A DNA stretch of 64,000 bases from Locusta migratoria (GCA_026315105.1 CM048748.1:24642078-24706077), one strand, 5' to 3'; shown: positions 21,553 through 32,980, counted from the first letter of the stretch. Translations and numbers: made by a program. The notes: a model not told the origin generated them from the sequence alone.

Positions 21553-22555
21553 CTAAGCTGAATACATAACGTAACGCTACATCTAGATCTATTGCAATAC
21601 TCTGGAAATCACACTTAAGTGCCTGTCAGAGGGTTCATCGAACCACTTTTATACTACTTATCTCCCATTACATTCTAGAATAGCGCGCGGGAAGAAAGGA
21701 CACATGTATCTCTCCTTTCGAGCTCTGATTTCTCGTATTTTATTCTGATGATCATTTCTACATGTAAGTGGGAGTCAACAATATATGTTCGCCGTTGTTG
21801 TAATGATTCCCATACCAGATCCTCTATCATTTCCCTGACGCTGTCTCCCCTGTATCGTGACAATACGAAACGAGATGCCCTTCTTTGGACTCTTTCGATG
21901 TCCTCCATCAAACTAACCTGATAAGGATCCCTCATTGGGCAGCAATACTCCAAAAAAAGGGCGGACAAGCTTAGTGTATGCAGTTTCTTCAGTACTTCTG
22001 TTGCATCTTTTAAGGGTTCTGCCAGTAAAACGCAACCTATGGTTCGCCTTTCAAACGAAAGTATCTACGAGTTCTCTCCACTTTGAAGTAATAGTAATTC
22101 CTAGTTATACAGTGGATTGATTGATTTATCTTGTAAACAATGTTTGACTAATTTCTTTTCGTACTCATGTAGACAGCTTCACACTTCTCATTATCAAGAG
22201 ACAATTGCCAATTTTTTCATCGTACTGATATCTTATTTAGATCATTCTGCACTTGGTTTTGATCTTCAGGTGATTTACTAGACGGTAAATGACGGCGTCA
22301 TCTGCAAACAACCTGAGAGAGATGCTTAGATTTTCTCCTAGATCGTTTATGCAAATAAGGCACATCAGAGGACCAATAACTCTAGCCTGTGGAACGCCCG
22401 ATATCACCGCTGTCTTAGTTGATGCCTTACAGTCGATTACTATAAACTGTGTCCTCTCTGACAGGAAATCTCCCATCCAGTCGCAAATTTGGGGCGTTAT
22501 ACCATAACCACGCAATTTGATTAAAAGCCGTTTGTGAGGTACTCCACAGCCGCCC
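21553..22555 (-). pseudogene. CR1-like LINE, 3' fragment (reverse transcriptase end)
   Basis: The minus strand is clearly homologous to 54480-55530: 'PHKRLLIKLRGYGITPQICDW' across 22530-22465 (first residue shared with the stop region), 'LRLFADDAVIYRLV' with the FADD active site, then 'DIERVQRRASRFVLSRYRGD' at about 21900. It ends at the characteristic tail region (21575-21553) with 'tctagatgtagcg'. It is truncated at its 5' side near 22555 and contains several frameshifts. Confidence 0.85.
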
Positions 22556-22559
22556 ATAG

Positions 22560-23160
22560 TAACAACGTCTTCTCCGTCAAACCGACACTAACAGCCCCTA
22601 ACAAGTGAAAATGGCTTCCCTAAGTACCCTTGCTGCCTTAATCTGAAGTCTATTCTCATTTTCACAAAATTACCTCTTTTTACATGAAAAACAATTGAAA
22701 GAAATACATGTGGTGATGGTATTTCCGCTGAAACAGAATACAGCATCAAAAACATTGTACATATAGTAGATTTTGCGTTATCAAATAATTAAACATTTCG
22801 GTATTTAAAATGAGATTATTGACTGTAGTATTGATCCTGTAATTTCATTAACTGTTTACTTAAGTTTATTTTACCGTACTGCCGCTAATACTACTCTTAT
22901 TTTTGTTTATTTATTAAAAATCCAGCTTTTATTGCTGGGAAGATTGTTACTGGCCTCTAATACAAATTTGCAGAATTTGTGCAAAAAACTAAGTAAACAT
23001 ATTAATAGTACCCACTTAGATCTATCGTTTGACACATCGTAAGTAATATTTGGTTAAGTCGTTTTCAAGATATATCGTATACAAAACTGTTATTTTATAA
23101 TATTTGATTTACTATATCTCAAACTATTAAGAGACAGGAGGCGCGTTTATCTCAGCGCAT
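22560..23160. other. AT-rich flank of the 22-bp array
   Basis: No gene, repeat or terminal motif is seen. The last bases (gcgcat) are the original chromosomal flank against which the tandem array begins. Confidence 0.5.
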
Positions 23161-24194
23161 CCGTCTAGACTAGGGTTACCATCCGTCTAGACTAGGGTTA
23201 CCATCCGTCTAGACTAGGGTTACCATCCGTCTAGACTAGGGTTACCATCCGTCTAGACTAGGGTTACCATCCGTCTAGACTAGGGTTACCATCCGTCTAG
23301 ACTAGGGTTACCATCCGTCTAGACTAGGGTTACCATACGTCTAGACTAGGGTTACCATCCGTCTAGACTAGGGTTACCATCCGTCTAGACTAGGGTTACC
23401 ATACGTCTAGACTAGGGTTACCATCCGTCTAGACTAGGGTTACCATCCGTCTAGACTAGGGTTACCATCCGTCTAGACTAGGGTTACCATCCGTCTAGAC
23501 TAGGGTTACCATCCGTCTAGACTAGGGTTACCATACGTCTAGACTAGGGTTACCATACGTCTAGACTAGGGTTACCATACGTCTAGACTAGGGTTACCAT
23601 CCGTCTAGACTAGGGTTACCATCCGTCTAGACTAGGGTTACCATACGTCTAGACTAGGGTTACCATCCGTCTAGACTAGGGTTACCATCCGTCTAGACTA
23701 GGGTTACCATACGTCTAGACTAGGGTTACCATACGTCTAGACTAGGGTTACCATCCGTCTAGACTAGGGTTACCATCCGTCTAGACTAGGGTTACCATCC
23801 GTCTAGACTAGGGTTACCATACGTCTAGACTAGGGTTACCATACGTCTAGACTAGGGTTACCATCCGTCTAGACTAGGGTTACCATCCGTCTAGACTAGG
23901 GTTACCATCCGTCTAGACTAGGGTTACCATCCGTCTAGACTAGGGTTACCATCCGTCTAGACTAGGGTTACCATCCGTCTAGACTAGGGTTACCATCCGT
24001 CTAGACTAGGGTTACCATCCGTCTAGACTAGGGTTACCATCCGTCTAGACTAGGGTTACCATATGTCTAGACTAGGGTTACCATACGTCTAGACTAGGGT
24101 TACCATACGTCTAGACTAGGGTTACCATACGTCTAGACTAGGGTTACCATACGTCTAGACTAGGGTTACCATACGTCTAGACTAGGGTTACCAT
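23161..24194 (+). repeat. 22-bp tandem array, exactly 47 copies, seeded by a hAT transposon end
   Basis: Length 1,034 bp equals 47 x 22 with no indels. The unit is CC + GTCTAGAC + TAGGGTTACCAT: the 8-bp target duplication plus the first 12 bp of the hAT inverted repeat that follows. Only unit position 1 varies much: C in 31 units, A in 16 (units 9, 12, 18-20, 23, 26-27, 31-32 and 42-47); unit 42 has also changed at position 2. The last six units, next to the transposon, are all A type, as is the transposon sequence itself (CATACG). Confidence 0.97.
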
Positions 24195-25212
24195 ACGTCC
24201 TCTTTTACCCGGACACGTCCTCTTTTTGAGGCAAGAAAATGTGTCCGGCCGGAATTTATAAAATTCTACTAAATATCCTCTTTTTTGGCTTCCAAAATAG
24301 AAAATTTATTTTTGTGTCATTTGCGACAACGGGTTCATTCGCACTGCAGTTCCAAACTGTTCACAACTATTACGCGCATACACAGAGCGAAATTTCCGTC
24401 CACAATTTCGCTCTCCGCATGAATCTGACAGTTGCAAACGATTCGGAACTTCTCTGTGAAGGAACAGGTTGTCTATCGTGTATTCAGCCTGTGCATTCTG
24501 TCTTCTGCATTATGTTTTTTGATATTTCTTTTGATATACTTTGTGGCTTAGGTTAAAGCAGTACTGTGTGTTCGAGATTGTAGGTAGCCTTTTGCTTCAA
24601 AATAAATAATGAACGTAAATACAAATGTGCTCTTGGAGAAATACAGAGAAAGAGTATTTAAAAAAAATTGAATATACCAGCAGATGATGTGTGGAGTGGA
24701 TATTTAAATGAGTCATCTAGTGTTGTTAGTTATTCTGAAATTAAAAGACTGTAGAATTGTTTTTTTCTATACCTTGTCATAATGCCAGCACAGAACGTGT
24801 GTTTTTTCTGGTGAACACACAGTGGACAGAAGACAGAAATAGATTTAAATTAGAAAATATAAAAGCTACTGTATGTGTACAGTATAATTTCAAACATTTG
24901 AAGTGCCTGAGCTTTTATCTGTACTTGTTGAAAAGTAAAAATCTCTTGAGAGAGACTTCGTCGTCCTCCAAATATAGTTGGTTAAAAAGTGAAAAAGACA
25001 AGAATGAGACAACTGAATGTAACTATGATGAATAAACTATCAAAGTTCATAATGTTTTGTTTTACAATAATCACACAACGTAACTGTTTTAGTTTGTAGT
25101 AGTTTTACATTGTTCATTAATAAATATATAAAATACATTGTGTTAACAGTAAAGTGTCCTCTTTTTTATATGAGGTGTCCTCTTTTTTGATGATGAACAT
25201 ATGGTAACCCTA
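24183..25212 (+). mobile_element. hAT element, 8-bp GTCTAGAC duplication
   Basis: The inverted ends TAGGGTTACCAT (24183-24194; inverse at 25201-25212) are flanked by GTCTAGAC at 24175-24182 and 25213-25220. The duplication fits the hAT consensus nTnnnnAn. The body has 'gtcctctttt' motifs near both ends and a decayed transposase C-terminus. At 1,030 bp it is far shorter than an autonomous hAT (usually 2.5-5 kb), so it is an internally deleted copy. Confidence 0.93.
24757..25035 (+). pseudogene. hAT transposase C-terminal dimerisation domain remnant
   Basis: The 92-codon frame starts within 'PCHNASTERVFFLVNTQWTE' followed by 'DRNRFKLENIKATVCVQYNF'. The 'A.TERVF' and 'RNR...LENI' pattern is the hAT C-terminal dimerisation region, close to the last catalytic Glu of the RNase-H-like core. 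The RNase-H core and BED zinc finger upstream are missing. The methionine used here is accidental; the real frame entered from upstream. Confidence 0.75.
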
Positions 25213-25220
25213 GTCTAGAC

Positions 25221-25800
25221 TTTATCTTTAAATTGAGCCTGCTCGCTCCTTTGTACCATATATGGATAAATTGGTATTAATTTTCAAGTGGTTTATTGCA
25301 TATTTCTCAAAGGCCAAACAGGACTTCTCCCGCCAATCGCGATTGGGTCCATAACGGCCTGGATATTCCAGTCACGTGTCTATACTGAAAGCGAGCACTC
25401 AGACGCTCGTCTGACAGACGAGAGCTGCCGCTATCTGTTGACTGATCCCTGAACTACGACTCTGTCAAAACACATCACGACCGCTGCGTATGTGCCCGAT
25501 TTATCACAGAATTGAAGACTTCTAGAGTCCAATTACACTACAAAACATGTACACAGATTATTAGTTTCATTGCAATATTTTGTTTGTCGGTATTAGTACA
25601 AGTCTACTGCATTGAAATGAGTAGAGAAACAGAAATTATTGTTTCAGCAACAGAATTAGGACAGATATGGAATATGTTCAAACTGACTGCACTGACAGAC
25701 AAAGACATTTAACATTTTATATTGCGTGGCACTCTGTTGTCATTAGACGGTGTTTATTTTGCACATATACTTAAGATGTTCCACTCAGAAAAGACCATTG
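25221..25800. other. Unassigned sequence
   Basis: Flank of the hAT insertion. It holds a small perfect hairpin (CTCGTCTG...CAGACGAG at about 25408-25424) and no recognisable coding sequence; the frame at 25512-25712 matches nothing I know. Confidence 0.4.
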
Positions 25801-25815
25801 TTTTCTTCTGTTTGC

Positions 25816-26011
25816 CGGCCGCGGTGGCCGAGGGGACTGAGGCGCTCCAGTCACGGTCTGCACGGCAACTACGGTCGGGGGTTCGAATCCCCCGTCGGGC
25901 ATGGATATTTGTGCCGTCCTAGTTCGTAAGTAGTTCATAAGTAGTTTGTAAGCTTAGGGACTGATGACCACGTAGTTAAGTCTCATAGACTATACAAACA
26001 TTTGAACATAT
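25816..26011 (+). mobile_element. SINE with 15-bp target duplication
   Basis: Full-length dominant-family copy: 'gcggtggccgaggggactga' A-box region, B box GGTTCGAATCC, conserved body, 3' end 'aaacatttgaaca'. Identical flanks TTTTCTTCTGTTTGC at 25801-25815 and 26012-26026 fix the ends. It is one of the best-preserved copies here and a good family reference. Confidence 0.94.
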
Positions 26012-26026
26012 TTTTCTTCTGTTTGC

Positions 26027-27588
26027 AGAAGAAAACTGTTAACATAGGTGCATTTTAATCATAAATAAAGTTAAAAAATAATAATCATTAATCGGCCTAT
26101 TATAATAACAAAAAATGCGGCAATAGTATGTGATAATTGTGTGTGCGTGGATAATACAACACTATTAAATCTTTTTACTAACAGTTTTCCCCATTATTTA
26201 TTAACAGTTTTTACATATGTACGTATCAAGTTTCTTGTAAGTGAATAACTCACCGATCGTTTGTTATACGTTTCTCCACACAGATGACATTTGCATCTCT
26301 TGCATCTCTTACTTCTAGAATCATTGACTTAGGATGTGAAGGGTGCAAATGATGTTCTCACTACAACTTCTCTTCCAGAATTTCCTCTTTGAAGGTGTCA
26401 TCTTTCTTCATCCACCTATCTGGTTGTTACTAACCAAGAGTTTCTATGAATAGTATTCTTCGCTGTAAGATGTTTGCATTCCACTGGGGATAAGTTGCCT
26501 TGTATACGACATAAGACTTATAATAACATATTTCGATGGTTTGTCAACCGGTCATTATCTGAGATCATAAATGAATTGCTTACTATTTGCTTTTCTGGTG
26601 CATCAGCTGCACTTTTTAGTAAAGATGAAAAACTGCTTTCCAAAAAAGGATTTTTGTCCTCCAGAACTACTATCAGATATATTATTTTGTAAAGAGTCCT
26701 GTATATTCAGAAACGTACTTTCAAAACAAAGGTGACACTATGAAGTGAGTATACACGAATCACTTTAAAAACTGATATGATTACAGGAAAACACAATGAC
26801 TTCCACTCTCACCTTTACACTAATAGACTTTTCAGTGTTCGAAACAATGATTTCACTTATGTATACACACTTTACGGCACCCATACTACTGTTGGTCAAT
26901 TTAATATTGTGAGAATTTGCTGTAATGATGAAGGTTAAAGTACACACAGTCAAAAAAGACCCGAGAACCTTTAAAAATACCGCTTCTTGTATTCTAAACT
27001 AAATATCCAGTTATTTTTTTCTGAGAGAATACACATCAGTAAGAGACGAAGTAAATGGGGGCACTTTATTAAAACCAAATAAATTCCAAATTATAGACCA
27101 TCATTAATGCTTGTGGCTCGAAATAGACCCGTCCTCCTTAGGGGGGGTTGAAACTAAAAAACCGACTCGTTAGTGTACCTAAATATGAAAGTAGCGATCA
27201 AATAGTTTCCCTGCGACTCCTTTCAAGATTGTCAAGAGTTGTCTCAAAAGCATCACTGTAGGTTGTAGGGTAGGTTGGATCAAGATAAGGGAAAATTTTT
27301 ATACGTGGCGTCATTTACGATGTTGTCACATAACAATATCGTAGTACGTAGCTGAGTGTTTAACAATCACAGTTTTTCTTTCAAACTCAGCTATGGTAAT
27401 ATATTTAGCATAACTCACACTCCTACAGGAGCATGGGACTTTGGCCTGAGTTTTTGTACAGTGCATATACTCTATTTGTCAATACAAGGTGCTAGAACCT
27501 ATTCATATTAGAATGTACAAATAGGGTGAATACTGAAACCGAACCAAGGTCACTTTGCTTCGAACGCTAACAATTCATCCTCAACAGC
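26027..27588. other. Unassigned AT-rich sequence
   Basis: No family recognised. A minus-strand Cys-rich stretch around 26270-26330 ('KRCKRCKCHLCGETYNKR') recalls a zinc-binding transposase tail but is too short to name. Confidence 0.35.
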
Positions 27589-27704
27589 AGATTAGATTAT
27601 TTGATTCGTTCCATAGATACGTGTTGAGGAGATGCTCGTTTTTACAATTTGATAATATAATAATACTAATACAGGAACACACATTTTTACAAGCAGATAA
27701 TATA

Positions 27705-30599
27705 CTAACAGTAATAGTATGAATACAAATACATCCATGATTTGGTTCTATTTAAAAATTCGTCAGTGGAGTAAACCGAGTTGGCCACTAGAAAATCTTT
27801 TAGGCTCCTCATAGACTGATCTTTATATGTATCTAAATATTTTACCGTTGTTGGTAAATTATTGAAAATTTGTGTTCCTGAGTAGTATACCCCTGTTTGA
27901 ACTAAAGTAAGTGCTCGTAAGTTCTTGTGTAGATAATTTTTGTTCCTAGTATTGTAGGTATGAACTGAGCTGTTTGTTGGGAAAAGGGATATGTTATTGA
28001 TGAAACAATTCACTAAGTAATAAATATACTAACACGCAGTAGTTAATATACCCAGTTCTTTGAAAGGGCTTCTGCAGGATGTCCGTGAATTTACATAAAA
28101 AATAATCCGTATTACACTCTTTTGGACTCTGAAAATTTTTGCTTTACTTGAAGAGTTAATTGAAAATATTATACCATACGATATTATGGAATGAAAGTAA
28201 GCAAAGTATGCAAGCTTTTTTATTTTTATGTCTCCTATGTCTGATGCCACTCGTATTGTAAATATAGATTTGTTAAGTCGTTTCTGCATTGCGCTTCTCC
28301 CAACTGAACTTATTATCAAGCTGTAATCCCAGGAATTTTATACTATTAATGTCTTCTATCTGCTCTTCAAACTTGAGGCATGTACTGGTTCGGAATCTCT
28401 TACATTTTCTGCACTGCTTATAGCGAGTCTTTTCAAAACATAATGCCAATGACTCGATTTTATCCCATTTATTAATGTTTATGAAAATATCATTATCAGA
28501 CGTATCTAGAACTATGCTTGGCAAGCAATTTATTGCAATACTTGTATCATCTGCAAACAAAACGAACTGTGCTTCTGGCAGTGTAACTGATAAGAGGTCA
28601 TTAATGTACACAAGAAAAAGCAAGGGCCCTAAGATGGATCTTTGTGGAACACCACATGTAATTTCTTCCCAAGCTGATGATGACTGTTGGCCTAATTCAC
28701 TAGTCCCTTGCACTGACACCCTTTGTTTCCTGTTAGCAAGGTACGACTTGAACCATTTTGCAGCAATTCCCATGACACCATAGAATTCTAATTTACTTAA
28801 AAGGAAATTACGGTTCACACACTCAAATGCCTTTGATAAATCACAGAAAATACCTGCTGCTTGTAATTTATTATCTAATGAATTAAGTACATTCTCACTG
28901 TAGGTGAAATAGCCTTCTAGATATCAGAACATTTCAGAAATCAAAACTGTGTTCTAGGCAATATGTCATTTGAGGTTAGGTGGTTGAGAAGCTGCTTGTA
29001 CATTACCTTTTCTAGATGTTTTGAGAATGCCGGTAAAAGTGAAATTTGCCTTAGTTTGATGGTATCTCTTTATCCCCTTTCATGAATAGAGGTTTAATAT
29101 CCGCATATTTTAACCAATCAGGAAATGTTCCAGTTATAATAGACGAGCAACACAAATAACTTACAATTGTGCTAAATTCACAAGAACACACTTTAATTAA
29201 CTTTGTTGATATTTTACCGTAACCAATAGAATGCTTTGTTTTTAAAGATTTGACTATGGGAGTTATTTCTTGTGGTGAAGTGATGACATATTACTGTTTC
29301 TGAGTCGCACAGGAGTAGCCGAGTGGTCTGGAGCGCCACGTTGCGGATCGTGCGACCTCCGGCGTCGGAGGTCTGAACCCTCCTTCGGGCATGGAGGTTT
29401 GTGTTGTGTTTAGTATGTTAGTTCATAAGCAGTTTGTAAGTTTCGGGACTGATGACTAAGCAATTCAGTCCCATAAGCTTGACACGCATTTGACCATGTT
29501 CCTGAAGTTATTTGTAAATGCTAGTTTCAAATATTTAAGAGCATTATTTAATGACCCTGACAATCCCACACTATCAGTAACAGATATAAAGAACTTGTTA
29601 AATAGATTTGCCACACTATGACAATCAGTTACTAAAGTATCATCTACTTTTAATACTATCTGCTCCTCTTCCTTTCCATTTCTACCAGTCTCCTCTTTCA
29701 TTATACCCCATATTACTTTTATTTTGTTGTCTTATTTTGCTGTCTTCTTCTCATAGTGCATTTTTTTTGGATGTCTGAAATAATTTTTTTTAAATATTTT
29801 ACAGTATTCCTTATATTTAGCTAAGTCATCATCATTGGAACTACTCTTACCTGATACATTTTCCTTTTGCTTTGCATTAAATATTTATTCCTTGTGTAAT
29901 CCATGTTTTTATTATAGACTTCTGTTTAATTTGAGTTACTTTTAGAGGAAAACAGTTTTCAAACATAATACTGACATTATTAATGAATATGTTATTTTCT
30001 CATTCATGCCATGAGCACTAAAACATTTTTCCAGTTCATATTTTTGAGCAATTTTCTAAAATTCTCAATCTTTGGTGGATTAACTACCCTCCTGTATGTC
30101 GATTTAGTAGTCTTCAAAGTCTGCTTAGAATCTGTACATAAAAGGAGGAGCTGCATATCACGATCTGAGAGGCCATTAATAATTCGTTTTATGATATGAT
30201 TTTGTTCCTTCGATTTGTCTATAAAATATTACCTATGACTGTCTTAATGATTTAGTTATCCTCGTTGGAAAGTTTATACAGTGTGAGCTAGATTGAAAGA
30301 CTGCAGAAGAAAATCTGTATTAAAGTCACCAGTAACTAAGATTTAGTTGTTCTTCCTGTTAAATAAATCAGTAGAGCTTCTTGATGGTTTAGGAATAGAT
30401 TATAATTTCCTGCAGGTGCTCGGTAAATACTTACTACTATATAGCATCGGTTATGTAATTCTACTTTTGTTGCACAAGCTTCGAAATGTTGCTCTAGACA
30501 GAATTTATTTATATCAATAATTTGAATTTATAGCAGTTTTTAATAAATGTGACAGTTCCTCCTCCCTCCATATCTACTCTACTGAAGTGTGAAGCTAAA
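27705..30599 (-). pseudogene. CR1-like LINE ORF2: endonuclease C-terminal part and reverse transcriptase
   Basis: Minus strand. Endonuclease: 'EGGGTVTFIKNCYKFKLL' near 30560, 'YRAPAGNYNLFLNHQE' near 30410, GDFN at 30330-30319, 'GLSDRDMQLLLLC' near 30160. Reverse transcriptase: 'LLPAFSKHLEKVMYKQLL' near 29010, 'FCDLSKAFE' near 28830, 'CGVPQRSILGPLLFLVYIND' near 28640, FADD near 28560, 'IKFLGLQLDNKFSW' near 28320. The C-terminal 'HTYNTRNKNYLHKNLRALTL' (about 27950) is the usual tail of this group. Several frameshifts and one SINE (29304-29496) make it inactive. Confidence 0.83.
29304..29496 (+). mobile_element. SINE inserted in LINE ORF2
   Basis: A-box region 'gagtagccgagtggtctgga', B-box position degraded (GGTCTGAACCC), conserved body. 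Flanks TGTTTCTGA (29295-29303) and TGTTCCTGA (29497-29505) are a 9-bp target duplication with one change. LINE sequence continues on both sides. Confidence 0.88.
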
Positions 30600-31923
30600 T
30601 GCCGATTGTCGCAAATTCGGCTCATACCGTTGTGACCCATATATGTGGAAGAGTAAGTGTTTCCACACCCCAGCGCCGTTGTATCAGATTCTACAGGGAC
30701 CGTCGCATTGCGTGTGACATGTGGTACCAGCTACCGAGCACTGACTGTCTTTCTATGACAACATTTGTGTATTGTGTGCGTGTTGCTAACCAAGAGCTGA
30801 GTTTGTGTCCATTGTTCCGTGAAATACAGCTAAATACAGAGGTCAGTTTCATTTTGAAAATTATATTTTGTATTATGCATCATATTTAGATGTTATAAAG
30901 CAGATAAAACTTTCAGTGAACACGTAAATACGGTTTGTGTAAAATATGCATCATCAGGCACTTGGTCATTTCCATGGGCAAATGCAAGCGATGAAATAAA
31001 ACGAAGAAAGGACGATGGTTTGACAACAGAGGTGTAATTGTTGCCAGTGCATTTGCATCTGCTCATCTGGTGATCACAATAAAAAGATGAGATCGAAAGA
31101 AAAAGCACACACTCAAGTACCATGCCCTAGCATTGTTACAGTTTACAATATATTCAAGGGAGGGATGAATTTACTTGACGCTCTAATTTCCTGTTATAGG
31201 ATTTTCGTAAAGTCAAGGAAATATTACCATAGATTGTTTTTCCACCTAGTTGATCTTGTGATAGTGAATTCGTGGTTGCTATATCGAAGGGATTGTGATG
31301 CTTTGGAAATTCCCCGTTGCAAACAAAATGATCTTCTGGAATTCAAAGCCAGAATAGCAGATACTCTCTGTAAGCAAGGAAAAGACATGACACGAAAAAA
31401 GAGAGGTAGGCGCTTACTAAGTACGGAAACGGAAATTCAACGTAAGAAGCGTCGGGATCCAATGAAACCAGTCCCTGATAAATCTACCCATACCGATGAA
31501 GTAGATCATTGGCCTTGTGTAACAGGAAGGCAAAGATGTAAAAGACCCAGCTGTAAAGGGCAGACAGTCATTATGTGTGCGAAATGCAAACTACACCTTT
31601 GCCTAAACAAAAATTCCAATTGTTTTAGAGTAAAGAAATGTTGATCCTCTGCATTAGATTTATAAGTAATCATAATTGTAATTCAAACGCATGTTCATTT
31701 TTTTCATTAAATCTTATGAGAACAATAACAAAATTTCCCTTAATGAAGAGTTATAAGCGTTTTATTTCTCAAATACCTGTTGTCGCAAATTTGACACATA
31801 CCTAATTATACCAACTATGTATAACATTTCTTATATTTGATGTTATAAATGGTCTAAGACCCCAATATTGAGCATAATGTATGATTTTTTATTTTTTTCT
31901 TGCAGTAGAAATTAATTCAGGCA
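30600..31923 (+). mobile_element. piggyBac-like element inside the LINE endonuclease
   Basis: The LINE endonuclease reading stops at 31928 and resumes at 30599, so everything between is an insert. The right border is TTAA at 31924-31927; the left border reads TAAA (30596-30599), a likely one-base decay of TTAA. The ends share TGCC, and a subterminal 'tgtcgcaaatt' occurs near both ends (30607 and 31783), in direct orientation. It carries the C-terminal half of a piggyBac transposase. Confidence 0.8.
31000..31644 (+). pseudogene. piggyBac transposase, C-terminal half
   Basis: A first piece (about 31005-31085) reads 'RWFDNRGVIVASAFASAH', the end of the catalytic core. After a frameshift, the long frame from 31087 contains 'CPSIVTVYNIFKGGMNLLDA' (in intact elements YNxxMGGVD; here the third catalytic Asp region has 'GGMNLLD'), then 'RLFFHLVDLVIVNSWLLYRR', a helical segment, a basic stretch 'RKKRGRRLL', and a C-terminal Cys/His-rich domain (residues about 143-185, with CKRPSCKG, CAKCKLHLC and a final Cys) that binds DNA in piggyBac proteins. 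The N-terminal half is deleted. The 185-codon frame itself has no stop and is the better-preserved half. Confidence 0.87.
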
Positions 31924-31927
31924 TTAA

Positions 31928-32165
31928 GTGGTTAACATACTAGTGGTCACATGATGTTCAGAGAGGCAAATTATGCAAATAGGGTAAGAGGAATCTATTT
32001 CATTAATACAAATGAATAGTTCTTCGAGTGTAATTGTGAGCCCTGGGATTTTCTCGTGTAATAAAGATAACTGATATTGCATACTAATGGTTGAACAAAA
32101 ATTTACTGGCAGATTCTGAGTTCTTACTGTTAAACATTGTTTGCTAAATCTATCTCCTGTTTATA
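31928..32165 (-). pseudogene. CR1-like LINE ORF2: endonuclease N-terminal part
   Basis: The minus frame reads 'SKQCLTVRTQNLPVNF' ... 'LEELFICINEIDSSYPICII' then 'CLSEHHVTTSM', matching the start of an APE endonuclease (the 'l.EhHl' segment holds the metal-binding Glu). It is cut at 31927 by the piggyBac element and bordered upstream by a SINE. Confidence 0.75.
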
Positions 32166-32176
32166 TTGCCGCAAGA

Positions 32177-32366
32177 AAATGTTTGTATACCTTATGGGAC
32201 TTAACTACGGGGTCATCAGTCCCTAAACTTACAAACTACTTATGAACTAACTAATTCTAAGGACGGCACAAATATCCATGCCCGAAGGGGGATTCGAACC
32301 CCCGACCGTAGTGGCCGTGCAGACCGTGACTGGAGCGCCTCAGTCCCCTCGGCCACCGCGGCCGGC
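32177..32366 (-). mobile_element. SINE with 11-bp target duplication
   Basis: Dominant SINE family on the minus strand, with B box GGTTCGAATCC and A-box region 'gcggtggccgaggggactga'. Flanks TTGCCGCAAGA at 32166-32176 and 32367-32377 are identical. It lies in the LINE just upstream of the endonuclease start. Confidence 0.93.
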
Positions 32367-32384
32367 TTGCCGCAAGACCACAAG

Positions 32385-32750
32385 TTAACTGACTACGCCG
32401 TGGCTAGCATCAATGATTGCTGTGTTGAAGGTCGCTGGTTTAATCCCGTCCACGGGAAAAATTTATTTCTTTGTAATTACCATTTTTAGAATGTTCTACA
32501 AATTTCTCATGTTCACTTGTAATTTCTGCATGTTTCTTATGTTAACTATTCCCCTAATTTCTGGTACATTCTGTCTGTGTATAAATAGCAGAGCACTCTG
32601 CCCGAGAGGCAGTCAGTGCTGCGTGTACGTTTCAGTTCGCAATAAACCTGCTTTCAGTATAATTGCTGTGTTCAGTCGACAACCGTGCCTTCGAAGTCAA
32701 GCCTGCTTCTATTTCAACACGACAATACTGTTTTCTCAAACTGAGGATGT
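32385..32750 (+). mobile_element. Repeat with tRNA-like head, TATA box and AATAAA (LTR- or SINE-like)
   Basis: It starts with a tRNA-like part (B-box-like GGTTTAATCCC at about 32438) and continues with 'gtataaatagcagagcactc' (32579-32598) and 'aataaacctgctttcagt' (32641-32658). A TATA box with a polyadenylation signal some 50 bp downstream is the layout of an LTR R/U5 region, so this could be a solo LTR or a small terminal-repeat element that carries a tRNA-like sequence. No target duplication was found; the borders are approximate. Confidence 0.45.
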
Positions 32751-32898
32751 TTTCCAAGATCTCTCAAAACTGTTCTCTTCCCCCGCTCCCTATCCTAAGA
32801 AAGGCATCCCTCTTGACACCTGTAACCACTGGTATTTTACCATTTGTGACAGTGCATGCCCCCCCCCCACCCAAGTTACATGCAATGAACCCAGACAG

Positions 32899-32980
32899 TT
32901 TTCCTTCTCTTCCCTTCGCTTCCCTTCTCTTCCCTTCCTTTCCCTTCCCTTCCATTCTATTCCCTTCCCTTCCCTTCCCT
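32899..32980 (-). repeat. (AGGGA)n pentanucleotide repeat grown out of LINE ORF1
   Basis: A run of 'cccttc/ttccc' units. On the minus strand it begins right after the ORF1 codons for HGLHLNREGKG, whose own sequence (agggaaggg) is the seed of the repeat. Confidence 0.85.

Noticed and set aside
23161..24194. CRISPR array or telomere-like repeat (unit contains TAGGGTTA)
   Set aside because: There are no spacers, since the repeats abut directly, and insect telomeres use TTAGG. The unit is fully explained by the hAT end plus its target duplication.
26270..26330. Zinc-finger tail of a piggyBac transposase on the minus strand
   Set aside because: A short Cys-rich run only; no TTAA-bounded element or upstream transposase sequence was found.
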